From Corynebacterium comes (GTDB taxonomy: Bacteria > Actinomycetota > Actinomycetes > Mycobacteriales > Mycobacteriaceae), in NCBI RefSeq assembly GCF_009734405.1, contig NZ_CP046453.1:1302001-1366000 (forward strand): a DNA stretch of 64,000 nt, read 5' to 3'. The notes under the pieces are model-generated. The model was not told the DNA's origin, ran no database searches, and was given only the letters and a program-made list of their open reading frames with translations. This document shows positions 1 to 9,681 of this stretch, in pieces; the first letter of the stretch is position 1; each line of letters starts with the position of its first letter. A program made the translations under genes and the position numbers.

Positions 1-151
1 GAACCCGGAGAACGGGGTCTCCACCATCGATTCCGTGGACCGGGCCGTGGGAAAGATGGCCACGGTGCTTTCGGTCCGTGAGCAGCTGGCGGGGGAGACC
101 GGGGCCTACGGTTCGGCCGAGTCCGCGGAAGCGGCCAGCCCGGCGCCCTGA
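1..151 (+). CDS. mctB: 3' end of MctB-like copper transport protein (partial)
   Basis: The first bases are the tail of a forward gene whose start lies outside the window. Read from base 2, it gives 49 residues ending in an Ala/Ser/Pro-rich tail and a TGA at 149-151. The segment GVSTIDSVD followed by a small helix (TVLSVREQLAG) and GAYG resembles the C-terminus of the actinobacterial MctB family (DUF3186; outer-membrane/copper-export protein Rv1698). The call rests mainly on position: MctB directly precedes pyrG in Mycobacterium and Corynebacterium. The fragment alone is too short for certainty. Confidence 0.6.
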   Translation, partial: NPENGVSTIDSVDRAVGKMATVLSVREQLAGETGAYGSAESAEAASPAP

Positions 152-165
152 GCCGGGGGGTATTC

Positions 166-179
166 CTATCTGTTGATAG
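166..179. repeat. Short inverted repeat in the mctB-pyrG gap
   Basis: CTATC-TGTT-GATAG forms a 5-bp stem with a 4-nt loop, followed by a further TAG. It sits 59 nt upstream of the pyrG start and 15 nt after the mctB stop. It could be a weak transcript end or an operator. I see no T-run and no known regulator motif, so the function is open. Confidence 0.3.
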
Positions 180-183
180 ATAG

Positions 184-1854
<1,671 letters not shown>

Positions 1855-1859
1855 TCAGC

Positions 1860-2525
1860 ATGACAAGCCCCGGCACCCATGATTTCCGCGTCCTGGACAG
1901 CGAGCTGCTGCTCGAGTCCCCGATCCTCGCGGTCCGTCGCGACACCCTCGCGATGCCCGGCGGAGACACCGGACGCCGCGAGATCGTGGAGCACTTCGGG
2001 GCGGTCGCGGTCGTCGCGGTCCGCGACAACGGGGAGATCGCCCTGGTACGGCAGTACCGCCACAGCGTGCGGGCCCGCCTGTGGGAGCTGCCCGCCGGGC
2101 TTCTCGACGTCGACGGCGAGGACGAGATCTCCACGGCACAACGCGAACTCGCCGAGGAGGCGGCCCTCGCCGCCGACCGTTGGGACGTGCTCTGTGACCT
2201 GGTGACCTCGCCCGGATTCTGCGATGAGACCGTCCGCGTGTTCCTCGCCCGCGATCTGCACGACACGCAGCGCGGAGAGGTGGAGCACGAGGAGGCCGAC
2301 CTGGTCCTCGAGTGGACCCCGCTCGCCACGGCACGCGACATGATCCTGCGTGGTGAGATCATGAACGCCATCGCCATCTCCGGAATCATGACCGCCTCCG
2401 AGGTGCTCGCAGGACGGGCCACCCCGCGGCCGGTCGACGTGCCCAACCCGTGGCGGCCGACGGCACTGCCGCGGCGGCGTCGGGAAGCAGGGCTCGGCCC
2501 GGACCTGAAGACACTGCCCCTGTGA
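1860..2525 (+). CDS. NUDIX hydrolase, ADP-ribose pyrophosphatase type
   Basis: A 221-aa NUDIX protein, likely hydrolysing ADP-ribose or a related nucleoside diphosphate derivative. The Nudix box is clear: AGLLDVDGE, a seven-residue spacer, then RELAEEAAL. The six-residue gap after the first Gly, one longer than the classical pattern, is seen in ADP-ribose pyrophosphatases such as Rv1700, which also lies between pyrG and xerD. The ATG at 1860 is chosen over far-upstream starts because those overlap pyrG. TAGATT at 1847-1852 ends 7 nt before this ATG and no Shine-Dalgarno sequence is visible, so a leaderless mRNA initiated inside the pyrG end is possible. Its stop overlaps the xerD start. Confidence 0.93.
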   Translation: MTSPGTHDFRVLDSELLLESPILAVRRDTLAMPGGDTGRREIVEHFGAVAVVAVRDNGEIALVRQYRHSVRARLWELPAGLLDVDGEDEISTAQRELAEEAALAADRWDVLCDLVTSPGFCDETVRVFLARDLHDTQRGEVEHEEADLVLEWTPLATARDMILRGEIMNAIAISGIMTASEVLAGRATPRPVDVPNPWRPTALPRRRREAGLGPDLKTLPL

Positions 2526-3424
2526 CCACCGCGCGCGAATGCGCGGCGACGTGGCTGGACCATCTCGCCGTGGAGCGTGGGCTGTCGGCCAACACGCTGA
2601 GCAACTACCGACGCGACGTCGAGCGTTATCTCACCTGGCTGGAGGCGGCCGGGCGCTCCGGACTCTCCGACGTCTCCACCCCTGACGTCGAGGCCTACGT
2701 CGCCGACCTGCGTCGCTCCGGGCTGGCGGCCACGTCGACCGGACGGGCGCTCGTCGTCGCCCGCGGCCTGCACAAGTTCGCCGTGCGGGAGGGCATCGTC
2801 GGCGTCGATGTCGCCGCAGAGGTCTCCCCGCCGCAGGCCGGGCGTCATCTGCCGGACACATTGAGCGTCACGGAGGTGGCGCAGCTTCTCGACGCCGTCC
2901 CCACCGACGACCTCGCCACTCCCGTCGACCTGCGGGACAAGGCGCTGCTGGAACTGCTCTACGGCACCGGCGCGCGCATCTCGGAGGTCACGGGCCTGCT
3001 TGTCGACGACCTCACCGACTGCGACGGCATCCTGCGCATCACCGGCAAGGGCGGCAAACAGCGGCTCGTCCCCGTCGGATCCAAAGCACTCGAGGCCGCC
3101 GACGCCTACCTGGTGCGGGCCCGCCCGGCCTTCGCCAGGGGGAAAAGTCACGCCCTGCTGCTCAACACCCGGGGTGGGGCGCTGTCCCGGCAGAGCGCGT
3201 GGGCGGTGCTCAAGACCGCGGCACAGCGCGCCGGGCTGGACAAGGAGATCTCACCGCACACGCTGCGCCATTCCTATGCCACCCACCTGCTCGAGGGCGG
3301 CGCCGACGTCCGTGTAGTCCAGGAACTCCTCGGCCATTCCTCGGTGACCACCACACAGATCTACACCCACGTCACCGCAGAGAACCTCCGGCAGGTGTGG
3401 CGGGAGGCGCACCCCAGGGCCTGA
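2522..3424 (+). CDS. xerD: Site-specific tyrosine recombinase XerD
   Basis: Resolves chromosome dimers at dif with XerC. The 300-aa protein has an N-terminal SAM-like core-binding domain (YLTWLE region, residues 5-90) and a C-terminal catalytic domain. The full Arg-Lys-His-Arg-His-Tyr set can be read: TGARISEV (Arg), GKGGKQR (Lys), PHTLRHSY (His and Arg), [10 protein letters not shown] (His) and QIYTHV (Tyr). The GTG at 2522 overlaps the NUDIX stop as GTGA, indicating translational coupling. Its end also overlaps a reverse-strand reading frame that belongs to the decayed ABC-F gene. Confidence 0.95.
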   Translation: MTTARECAATWLDHLAVERGLSANTLSNYRRDVERYLTWLEAAGRSGLSDVSTPDVEAYVADLRRSGLAATSTGRALVVARGLHKFAVREGIVGVDVAAEVSPPQAGRHLPDTLSVTEVAQLLDAVPTDDLATPVDLRDKALLELLYGTGARISEVTGLLVDDLTDCDGILRITGKGGKQRLVPVGSKALEAADAYLVRARPAFARGKSHALLLNTRGGALSRQSAWAVLKTAAQRAGLDKEISPHTLRHSYATHLLEGGADVRVVQELLGHSSVTTTQIYTHVTAENLRQVWREAHPRA

Positions 3425-3429
3425 ATTCG

Positions 3430-3579
3430 GTCGGATCCGCCCGATCAGAGTCTCAAGAAGGGTGGTCTCGTCGCGGCCATTCTCACCGACGACGAAGATG
3501 CGTGTGCCCGGGGACAACGAGAGCGATAGATGAGCGATGATCGTTCGGTGCCGAGATTCACGGAGACGTCATCGGCCAT
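3430..3579 (-). pseudogene. Remnant of an ABC-F ATPase gene, frameshifted and truncated
   Basis: On the minus strand two frames carry linked pieces of an ATP-binding cassette. From 3579, MADDVSVNLGTERS matches the strand before the Walker A of ABC-F proteins. From about 3537 in another frame, IIAHLSLSLSPGTRIFVVGE leads into GENGRDETTLL. The last motif is a Walker A in which the expected Gly-Lys has become Asp-Glu. No downstream Q-loop, signature or Walker B follows; the sequence runs into the end of xerD. C. glutamicum is recalled to have an ABC-F gene at this point (after xerD), so this looks like its decayed relic. Confidence 0.65.
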
Positions 3580-3685
3580 CAACCGGGCACGATAGCGTGC
3601 CGGAAGAGGAAATCCATGGATAGGCCTTCTGTACTGAGCTGTGCGGAACAGATAGATGTGCTGCAGGGTGCGTGCGTGGGCCTGA

Positions 3686-4675
3686 CTACTTCCGCTGACG
3701 ATGCTCCCAAATCTCCAGCAAAGCTTCGCGTGTGAGTTCCTTGGAATGCCAGCGACGGAATAGTCCGGCCGTGCCGGTCCGCATCAGCGCAACAGCCAGA
3801 GCGCGGGCATCTGCCAGAACGTCGGGGTTGCTCTCTAGGAGGCCACGGAGAGACCCAGTCTCGAATTCAGCTGCGGTTACAGTCGCCTTAGGATATGTGA
3901 GGTTATAGGCGAGAACTTCTATCCCCTCCGGCTCTTCAAATGTAAACAGCATGGATGAGTCCGGATCTTCGTCCCGGAGTTCTGGCCAGACGATCGTATT
4001 CAGACAGCTTCGTTCTCCAAAAGCTCTGATGCAGCGGAGCATTTCCAGAACGCCCACGTTGACCGTGTAGAAGCGACCTCCATTTGTGGACGGACAGTCG
4101 GAGACAGTCCAGTATTTCTCCATCGTTGCGAGTGGGTCGGGGAGCACGAGATCAATGAACGCGGCAACATCGGCCAGACATTCCCCGTACATAGGGAGCC
4201 TCGACATCTTTGAAGCTCCCGGCGGAAGGTCCGCAATCGCGCGGGCCATTTTCCGCTCCGGTACCTGGCTGGCTGTCCGGTGGAGATATTCGGAATCCGC
4301 CCAGTGGTACTGGTCGACCGGCGAAATGACCTTGTCCAAGGGGGACACTTGTTCGTGGAAAAGATTCATCGCTTTATTGCGGAGGGGACACCCCTCACGC
4401 TTTAGGGCCTGAATCACTGTTGTTTCGCGGACATTCAATTCGGCGGCGGGGTACGGCGTAAAAGAAATGTGGGTGATGTCATGCCACGCAGGGTGATGCG
4501 CGGAATTCCTGCAATGGGACACAAACCGTTTGCGTACGTCGACAGCTTGTCCGACATAGGACTCACCATTTTCGAATTCGAGGACATAGATTCCGCAGGG
4601 ATCTTCATTACCGATAAGGGCAGAGATGGTGTTGAGACCCGTGACCGCCCATCGACGGGGCGTGCTCGAAGGCAT
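3686..4675 (-). CDS. GIY-YIG nuclease domain protein with unknown C-terminal domain
   Basis: A 329-aa protein with a stand-alone GIY-YIG nuclease domain at residues 27-105: CGIY (28-30), SYVGQ (40-42), likely catalytic Arg50 in RKRF, metal-ligand-type Glu84 in NVRETTV and the closing LRNK near 100. All key residues are present. The remaining 220 residues match no family I can name; they are mixed alpha/beta with no zinc or helix-turn-helix motif. Codon use and base composition are visibly more AT-rich than in the neighbours. GAGAGG precedes the ATG at 4675. It occupies the site of the lost ABC-F gene between xerD and parA, suggesting horizontal acquisition. Role unknown: repair, restriction or selfish nuclease are all possible. 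Confidence 0.8.
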   Translation of the reverse strand: MPSSTPRRWAVTGLNTISALIGNEDPCGIYVLEFENGESYVGQAVDVRKRFVSHCRNSAHHPAWHDITHISFTPYPAAELNVRETTVIQALKREGCPLRNKAMNLFHEQVSPLDKVISPVDQYHWADSEYLHRTASQVPERKMARAIADLPPGASKMSRLPMYGECLADVAAFIDLVLPDPLATMEKYWTVSDCPSTNGGRFYTVNVGVLEMLRCIRAFGERSCLNTIVWPELRDEDPDSSMLFTFEEPEGIEVLAYNLTYPKATVTAAEFETGSLRGLLESNPDVLADARALAVALMRTGTAGLFRRWHSKELTREALLEIWEHRQRK

Positions 4676-4819
4676 GACGACACCTCTCTGCTGGTCTATT
4701 ACTTTTGACTCTCATTTTACGGAAGTTGATGTCCAGGTTCCGGGAGTTTGCATGCAGCACTCGTGAACGGGGGGCGGTAGGGTGAGCAGTCGATTCCGGA
4801 CACCCCACGAAAGGACACC

Positions 4820-5788
4820 GTGCGCCGCGTTATCACGATCGCCACCTTCATCGCTCTCCTGGGAACGGCACCTGCCGCCGCAGCGCTCCCGGCACTTCCC
4901 CCGGGGGTCAACGTCCAGGAGGTCGTCGGCGCGCCGATCTCGGTTCCGGCCGGGCAGACCACCACCGTCGATCTCGGGGTGCCGGTGAGCGTCAGCTACA
5001 ACTCCGGCGGTTGGTCGGTCACCTCTGCGGGCACGGCCGTCTCGGTCACGGCGCCGGCGGAGGGAGGAACCAGCATCGTGGTCCCGGTTTCTGCGGCGGG
5101 ATACAGCGCGAACCTGACCCTGGTGGCGGAGGAGGGTGCCTCCGTCCCCGCGTCCCCCGCGTCCCCGGGTCCCACCGGGGGCGGAGAAGCTCCCGGGAGT
5201 GGTCCGGATGAGTCCTCCGCAGGATTGTCGGAAGGTACGGCAGGAAGGGTGCCGGGGGAGACGTCCCCGGACGACGGTTCCGCGGCCTCCGCGGCGGACC
5301 GCAGCGGCGCCGAGCTCATCGAATTGGAGTCGACGGTCGAAGGTAACCGGATCGTCGCCTCCCTGGGGATGATGCAGGCGCTGAAGCTGCTGAACCAGTT
5401 CAAGGACGTTTCCCGCGACGGCCTGACGCTGCGCTACCTGGACGCGGAAGGACGGCTGATCAAGGGCGTGGCCCGCGACATCGACGAAGGCTCGCGGACA
5501 CTCACGCTGACCTACCCCGAGGGCGAGACCCCCGACAACCCCTTCATCATGGAACTGGTGCGTGATGGCGCCGCCGTGGCCGTGGTCACCCTCACTGATC
5601 CGAACGTCCCGATCGACGGGGGCGCGGATGACGGCGATCCCGCGTCGACGGCGCGCGCAGAAGCGGCAGGTGTGGCCGGCGGGGACGTGACGGGCGTCGC
5701 CCAGCTTGCCGGGGCGGGAGTTCTCGGCCTCCTGGTCATCGTCGGAGTGGTGTTCTTCCTCGCCCGCCGCAGACGCGGACGTGACTGA
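4820..5788 (+). CDS. Secreted, C-terminally membrane-anchored protein of unknown function
   Basis: A 322-aa protein with an N-terminal signal peptide (MRRVITIATFIALL, cleavage near AAAALP). A beta-rich segment follows (30-105), then a Pro/Gly/Ser/Glu-rich linker (about 110-165), a second folded segment (165-255, with VASLGMMQALKLL) and an Ala-rich spacer. A C-terminal transmembrane helix (LLVIVGVVFFLARR) ends in RRRRGRD. This is the architecture of a surface protein held in the plasma membrane by its C-terminus; no LPXTG motif is visible. GAAAGGA lies 6 nt before the GTG at 4820, which fixes the start. TAGGGT at 4780-4785 may be the -10 element. I do not recognise the family. Confidence 0.75.
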   Translation: MRRVITIATFIALLGTAPAAAALPALPPGVNVQEVVGAPISVPAGQTTTVDLGVPVSVSYNSGGWSVTSAGTAVSVTAPAEGGTSIVVPVSAAGYSANLTLVAEEGASVPASPASPGPTGGGEAPGSGPDESSAGLSEGTAGRVPGETSPDDGSAASAADRSGAELIELESTVEGNRIVASLGMMQALKLLNQFKDVSRDGLTLRYLDAEGRLIKGVARDIDEGSRTLTLTYPEGETPDNPFIMELVRDGAAVAVVTLTDPNVPIDGGADDGDPASTARAEAAGVAGGDVTGVAQLAGAGVLGLLVIVGVVFFLARRRRGRD

Positions 5789-5812
5789 GGAGGGCCAGTA
5801 GAACGCCCTTAA

Positions 5813-5832
5813 ATCAAGTTTCAGGGCTTGAT
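5813..5832 (+). terminator. Possible weak terminator after the surface-protein gene
   Basis: ATCAAG and CTTGAT form a 6-bp stem around an 8-nt loop, followed by CATTTTC. It lies 25 nt after the stop at 5788 and upstream of parA. The stem is short, so this is tentative. Confidence 0.3.
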
Positions 5833-5937
5833 CATTTTCGGTTTCGACGTGTCTCGCGGGTCGACAGTGCGCACGATGTAACCTATTGAACAGCAGAGGT
5901 GCTCAGCGCCGGAGTGGATTTGGTCAAGGAAGAGGGG

Positions 5938-6819
5938 ATGACTGTGAGCCGAGAGGGACAGTCCGATGATCACGATGTTGAGCTCGGCCTCACCGGTCGG
6001 CCGATGCGTGAACTTCCAGAGCTGGAGCCGCTGGAGAAGCACGGGCCCGCGAAGATCCTGGCGATGTGCAACCAGAAGGGCGGCGTCGGAAAGACGACGT
6101 CCACCATCAACATGGGCGCCTGCCTCGCCGAACTCGGCCGCAAGGTTCTGCTCGTCGACCTCGACCCCCAGGGCGCGCTCTCCGCGGGCCTCGGCGTGAT
6201 GCACGACGAACTCGACATCACCGTCTACGATCTGCTCCTGGACAACCAGACCTCCATCCACTCGGCCATCCATCAGACGGGTATCCCGAACATGGACCTG
6301 GTGCCCGCCAACATCGACCTGTCGGCGGCTGAGATTCAGCTGGTGAACGAGGTCGGGCGGGAACAGACCCTCGCCCGTGCGCTGCGCCCGGTGTTGAAGG
6401 AATATGACTTCATCATCCTCGACTGCCAGCCCTCCCTCGGGCTGCTCACCGTCAACGCGCTCGCCTGCGCCCACGGCGTGATCATCCCCATGGAGTGCGA
6501 GTACTTCTCGCTCCGTGGCCTGGCGCTGCTCACCGACACCGTGGAGAAGGTCGCCGACCGGCTCAACTTCGATCTGGAGATCGTGGGCATCCTGGTCACC
6601 ATGTTCGACCGCCGTACCGGCCACGCCCGGGAGGTCATGTCGCGCGTGGTCGAGGTGTTCGGGGACAAGGTCTTTGATGCGGTGATCACCCGCACCGTCC
6701 GCTTCCCGGAAACATCGGTGGCCGGTGAGCCGATCATCACCTGGGCGCCCAACTCCCAGGGGGCGCAGCAGTACCGCCACCTGGCGCGAGAGGTGCTGGA
6801 GCGGACCGCCAAGCGGTGA
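5938..6819 (+). CDS. ParA/MinD-type chromosome-partitioning ATPase
   Basis: A 293-aa ParA family ATPase, the homologue of the parA-like gene that precedes scpAB in Mycobacterium and Corynebacterium. It is distinct from the oriC parAB pair. It has the deviant Walker A CNQKGGVGKTTS, Walker A' LVDLDPQGALS, and Walker B FIILDCQPSLG. An N-terminal tail of about 37 residues precedes the ATPase domain. I chose the ATG at 5938 (AAGGA 9 nt upstream); the GTG at 5944 with AGAGGGG in front is equally plausible. The GTG of scpA overlaps its stop, so ParA is produced with the condensin subunits. Confidence 0.92.
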   Translation: MTVSREGQSDDHDVELGLTGRPMRELPELEPLEKHGPAKILAMCNQKGGVGKTTSTINMGACLAELGRKVLLVDLDPQGALSAGLGVMHDELDITVYDLLLDNQTSIHSAIHQTGIPNMDLVPANIDLSAAEIQLVNEVGREQTLARALRPVLKEYDFIILDCQPSLGLLTVNALACAHGVIIPMECEYFSLRGLALLTDTVEKVADRLNFDLEIVGILVTMFDRRTGHAREVMSRVVEVFGDKVFDAVITRTVRFPETSVAGEPIITWAPNSQGAQQYRHLAREVLERTAKR

Positions 6820-7613
6820 CCTCGATCCCCGGGCCAGGGTTTCGGGTCGCCCTGAACAATTTCGAGGGCCCGTTCGACCTGCTTCTCCACCTCATCGGCT
6901 CCCGGAAGCTCGACGTCACCGAGATCGCACTCGCTGAGGTCACCGACGACTTCATCGCCTACACCCGTGCCCTCGGCGCGACTGCGGACCTGGATGAGAC
7001 CACGGAATTCCTCGTTGTCGCGGCAACGCTGCTCGACCTGAAGGCGGCCCGGCTCCTGCCGCGGGGCGATGTCGATGACGTCGATGATCTGGCTCTCCTG
7101 GAGACCAGGGACCTGCTCTTCGCGCGACTGCTCCAGTACCGTGCCTACAAGCAGGTGGCGGACTTGTTCGACCGATGGCAGAAGAAGGCTCTGCGCCGCT
7201 ACCCGCGTGCCGTCGGCCCGGAGAAACAGTTCGCGGACCTGCTGCCCCCCGTCACCCTCGGCCACACTCCGGCCACCTTCGCCGAGCTGGCGGTGGGCGT
7301 CTTCCGCCCCCGGCCCCCGGAACAGGTGGGGACCTCACACCTGCACCAGGTGGAGGTGTCCGTCCCCGAACAGGCCGGGCGCATCCTGGACACTCTCCGC
7401 CTCATGGGGGCAGACCACTGGGTCACCTTCCCCGCGCTCGTCCGCGACTGCACCGTCTCCATGGAGATCGTCGGGCGATTCCTCGCACTCCTTGAGCTCT
7501 ACAAGGCGCAGGCCGTGGAAACCCGGCAGGAGGAGCCGCTGGGGGAGCTGTCGGTCTCCTGGACCGGGCTCGAGGTGGATCCCACCGTCGTCGCGGCCAC
7601 GAACTGGGACTGA
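6816..7613 (+). CDS. scpA: Segregation and condensation protein ScpA (kleisin)
   Basis: A 265-aa kleisin subunit that bridges the SMC heads and binds ScpB. The N-terminal signature FEGPFDLLLHLI is followed by KLDVTEIALAEVTDDF and the helix LDLKAARLLP. The C-terminal winged-helix region is present (TLRLMGADHWVTF). The GTG at 6816 overlaps the parA stop as GTGA. In many bacteria scpA and scpB are adjacent; here a reverse GNAT gene and a rhodanese gene lie between them, the same arrangement I recall for C. glutamicum. Confidence 0.95.
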   Translation: MTSIPGPGFRVALNNFEGPFDLLLHLIGSRKLDVTEIALAEVTDDFIAYTRALGATADLDETTEFLVVAATLLDLKAARLLPRGDVDDVDDLALLETRDLLFARLLQYRAYKQVADLFDRWQKKALRRYPRAVGPEKQFADLLPPVTLGHTPATFAELAVGVFRPRPPEQVGTSHLHQVEVSVPEQAGRILDTLRLMGADHWVTFPALVRDCTVSMEIVGRFLALLELYKAQAVETRQEEPLGELSVSWTGLEVDPTVVAATNWD

Positions 7614-7614
7614 G

Positions 7615-7636
7615 GGGCGGGAGGATGGTCCCGCCC
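7615..7636. terminator. Bidirectional terminator between scpA and the GNAT gene
   Basis: GGGCGGGA and TCCCGCCC form a perfect 8-bp GC-rich stem with a 6-nt loop. It sits between two converging genes, just after the scpA stop. There is no clear T-run on either side. Confidence 0.55.
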
Positions 7637-7650
7637 GGTGTCCGCAGACC

Positions 7651-8214
7651 TCAGGGTCGTGCCTTGAGGAACTCGAGGATCTCCGGAGGGAGGTCCCGGT
7701 CCGCGTAGATACGCACGTCCGGCTCGGTCGGATCCTCCTCGGTGCCGACGCGACGACCCTCCCAGACCGGCGTGAAGCCGAGCTTCTCCAGGATGCGCGC
7801 GGAGGCCGGGTGGTTGGTGGTGATGCGCGCGGTGACGGGGGTGTCAGGGTCCATGCGGCGCACGGCCTTGAGGGCGGCCTCGGCGACCTCGGTGGCGTAG
7901 CCGTTGCCCCACTTGTCGGGACGGAAGCGGTACTTGAGGTCCCAGACGCGGCCGTCGACAAGCTCGATGCCGCCGACGCCGATGAACTCGGAAGGCTGGT
8001 CCCGCAGGTAAACGCCCCAGGGGCCGAGATCCTTCGCCGCCCAGGAGGCCTGGGTGCGGCCGATGAGCTGGTGGGTTTCGCGGACGTCCTCGTGACGTGC
8101 ATGCGGACGGTGGGTCCAGAGTCGCTTGTCGCTGTAGACCTTGTAGGCCTCTTCGTCGTGCTTGGCGCTCAGGGGCATGAGGATGAGTCGCTCGGTTCGG
8201 GTGATGGTAGCCAT
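7651..8214 (-). CDS. GNAT-family N-acetyltransferase (RimJ/RimL type)
   Basis: A 187-aa acetyltransferase of the RimJ/RimL-like branch, which usually acetylates protein N-termini or small amines. The beginning TITRTERLILMPLS is typical of this branch. The acetyl-CoA motif A appears around residues 92-125 as KYRFRPDKWGNGYATEVAEA (R/Q-x-x-G-x-G/A version), followed by TNHPASARILEKLGF, the motif B helix. The substrate cannot be predicted. The start faces a 90-nt AT-rich divergent promoter region shared with the rhodanese gene. Confidence 0.85.
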   Translation of the reverse strand: MATITRTERLILMPLSAKHDEEAYKVYSDKRLWTHRPHARHEDVRETHQLIGRTQASWAAKDLGPWGVYLRDQPSEFIGVGGIELVDGRVWDLKYRFRPDKWGNGYATEVAEAALKAVRRMDPDTPVTARITTNHPASARILEKLGFTPVWEGRRVGTEEDPTEPDVRIYADRDLPPEILEFLKARP

Positions 8215-8221
8215 ACGCGCA

Positions 8222-8237
8222 TGTTACACACATCACA
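8222..8237. promoter_or_regulatory. Possible GlxR (CRP-type) binding site
   Basis: TGTTACACACATCACA matches the corynebacterial GlxR pattern TGTGA-N6-TCACA with one mismatch in the left arm, although the usual central TA is absent. It lies in the divergent promoter region between the GNAT gene (start 8214) and the rhodanese gene (start 8303), a normal place for such a site. Confidence 0.35.
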
Positions 8238-8302
8238 TAGTCCTACAAAAGTGATTAGCAACAAAAACTTCGCCGAATGTCACACGGCCTAGACTGACTG
8301 GC

Positions 8303-9067
8303 ATGAATCCGTTGATCACGGCAGAGGAACTCGCGACGCTGCTGCGCGACAACCCGCCCGTCATCCTGTGCGCCTCCATGGGGCCGCATCCACCGAAATT
8401 CGGCATCCCGGGATCGCACCTGGCTGATCTGGAGGGGGATTTCTCCGACCGGGACAGCCCGCTGCCGCACACCGCGCCCATGGACCTCACCGGACTCTTC
8501 GGGTCCTACGGGGTATCGGACGGCACAACGGTGGTGATCTACGACGATCAGGCCGGTGCGACAGCCCCGCGTGTGTGGTGGCTGGCGGAGGTTGCGGGCA
8601 TCCACGCCCGCGTCCTCGACGGCGGCCTGCCCGCCTGGCGTCTCGCCGGCGGGGCGGTCGAAGAACTGGTCCGGCCGACCGGGCGGGGAACGCTCACCGC
8701 CGGAGGCCGGCCCCATCTGCTGCACAACGCCGCCCGCGTGGCCGAAGGCGACCGCCTCATCGTTGACGCACGCTCGGCGGGTCGTTTCGCGGGCACCGAG
8801 CCGGAACCCCGCGCAGGCCTGCGGGCCGGGCACATCCCCGGATCGGTCAACCTGCCCTACGTCCGGGTCTATGACGGTGCCGGGCGGATGCTTCCGGAAG
8901 GGGAGTTGCGGGAGCTGTTCCATGAGGTCGTCGACAAGGAGGAGGCATTGACCTTCTCCTGTGGTTCCGGGGTCACCGCATGCGTCACGGCGCTGGCGGC
9001 CACCGTCGCCGGTTACCGGGACCTGGCGGTCTACGAGGGCTCATGGGCGGAATGGGGTCGACTGTGA
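8303..9067 (+). CDS. sseA: Two-domain rhodanese, thiosulfate/3-mercaptopyruvate sulfurtransferase
   Basis: A 254-aa tandem rhodanese that transfers sulfane sulfur to cyanide or a thiol. The N-terminal domain (1-125) is inactive by motif but keeps the fold hallmarks (GIPGSHLADLEG, VVIYDDQ). The C-terminal domain carries the active-site loop CGSGVTA with Cys220 and the AGHIPGSVNLPY motif. The CGSGVTA loop is the 3-mercaptopyruvate-type sequence, although only biochemistry separates the two activities. TAGACT at 8290-8295 ends 7 nt before the ATG and there is no Shine-Dalgarno, so a leaderless transcript is likely. The scpB start overlaps its stop. Confidence 0.9.
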   Translation: MNPLITAEELATLLRDNPPVILCASMGPHPPKFGIPGSHLADLEGDFSDRDSPLPHTAPMDLTGLFGSYGVSDGTTVVIYDDQAGATAPRVWWLAEVAGIHARVLDGGLPAWRLAGGAVEELVRPTGRGTLTAGGRPHLLHNAARVAEGDRLIVDARSAGRFAGTEPEPRAGLRAGHIPGSVNLPYVRVYDGAGRMLPEGELRELFHEVVDKEEALTFSCGSGVTACVTALAATVAGYRDLAVYEGSWAEWGRL

Positions 9068-9618
9068 GCGAGCTTCCCCTGATCAGTCAGCTGCGCGCCC
9101 GACTCGAATCGGTCCTGCTGGTCGTTGACTCGCCGGTGACCGTCGGCACTCTGGCACGCGTGCTGGATGCGGAGGAGGCCACCGTCCTCAGCGTGCTCAG
9201 GGCCACGTCGGCGGAATTCGATGAGCGTGGTTCCGGCTTTGACCTCCGGGAGAACACAGAAGGGTGGCGCCTGTACACCCGCCCCGTGAACGCACCCGTG
9301 GTCGAGCATTTCCTGCTGGACGGCACCCAGACAAAACTCTCCCGCGCCGCGTTGGAGACCCTGGCGGTGGTGGCCTACCGTCAGCCGGCGACCCGGTCGC
9401 AGATCTCCGCGGTCCGCGGCGTCAACGTCGACGGCGTCATGCGCACCCTTCAGCTTCGGGGGCTGATCAGGGAGGTCGACGTGGAGGAGTCGACCGGAGC
9501 CCACCGCTACACCACGACCGAACTCTTCCTGGAACTTCTGGGGATCGACTCGCTGGACAGGCTGCCGGACCTGGCTCCGCTGCTACCCGACGTGGACTCC
9601 ATCGACGAGGAGTTTTAG
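9064..9618 (+). CDS. scpB: Segregation and condensation protein ScpB
   Basis: A 184-aa two-winged-helix protein that binds ScpA and SMC. Typical landmarks are LESVLLVVDSPVTV at the start, LSRAALETLAVVAYRQPATR (first recognition region), VRGVNVDGVM and RTLQLRGLI. The GTG at 9064 gives a 4-nt GTGA overlap with the rhodanese stop, in keeping with the other junctions in this block; in-frame ATGs at 9043 and 9052 are alternatives that would only add 4-7 residues. The C-terminus ends in an acidic tail (DVDSIDEEF). Confidence 0.95.
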   Translation: MSELPLISQLRARLESVLLVVDSPVTVGTLARVLDAEEATVLSVLRATSAEFDERGSGFDLRENTEGWRLYTRPVNAPVVEHFLLDGTQTKLSRAALETLAVVAYRQPATRSQISAVRGVNVDGVMRTLQLRGLIREVDVEESTGAHRYTTTELFLELLGIDSLDRLPDLAPLLPDVDSIDEEF

Positions 9619-9681
9619 GCCTCCGTCCGGTAGGGTGTATCAGAACCAACTTCATAGTCGATTGAGAAGGACACGATTCCC

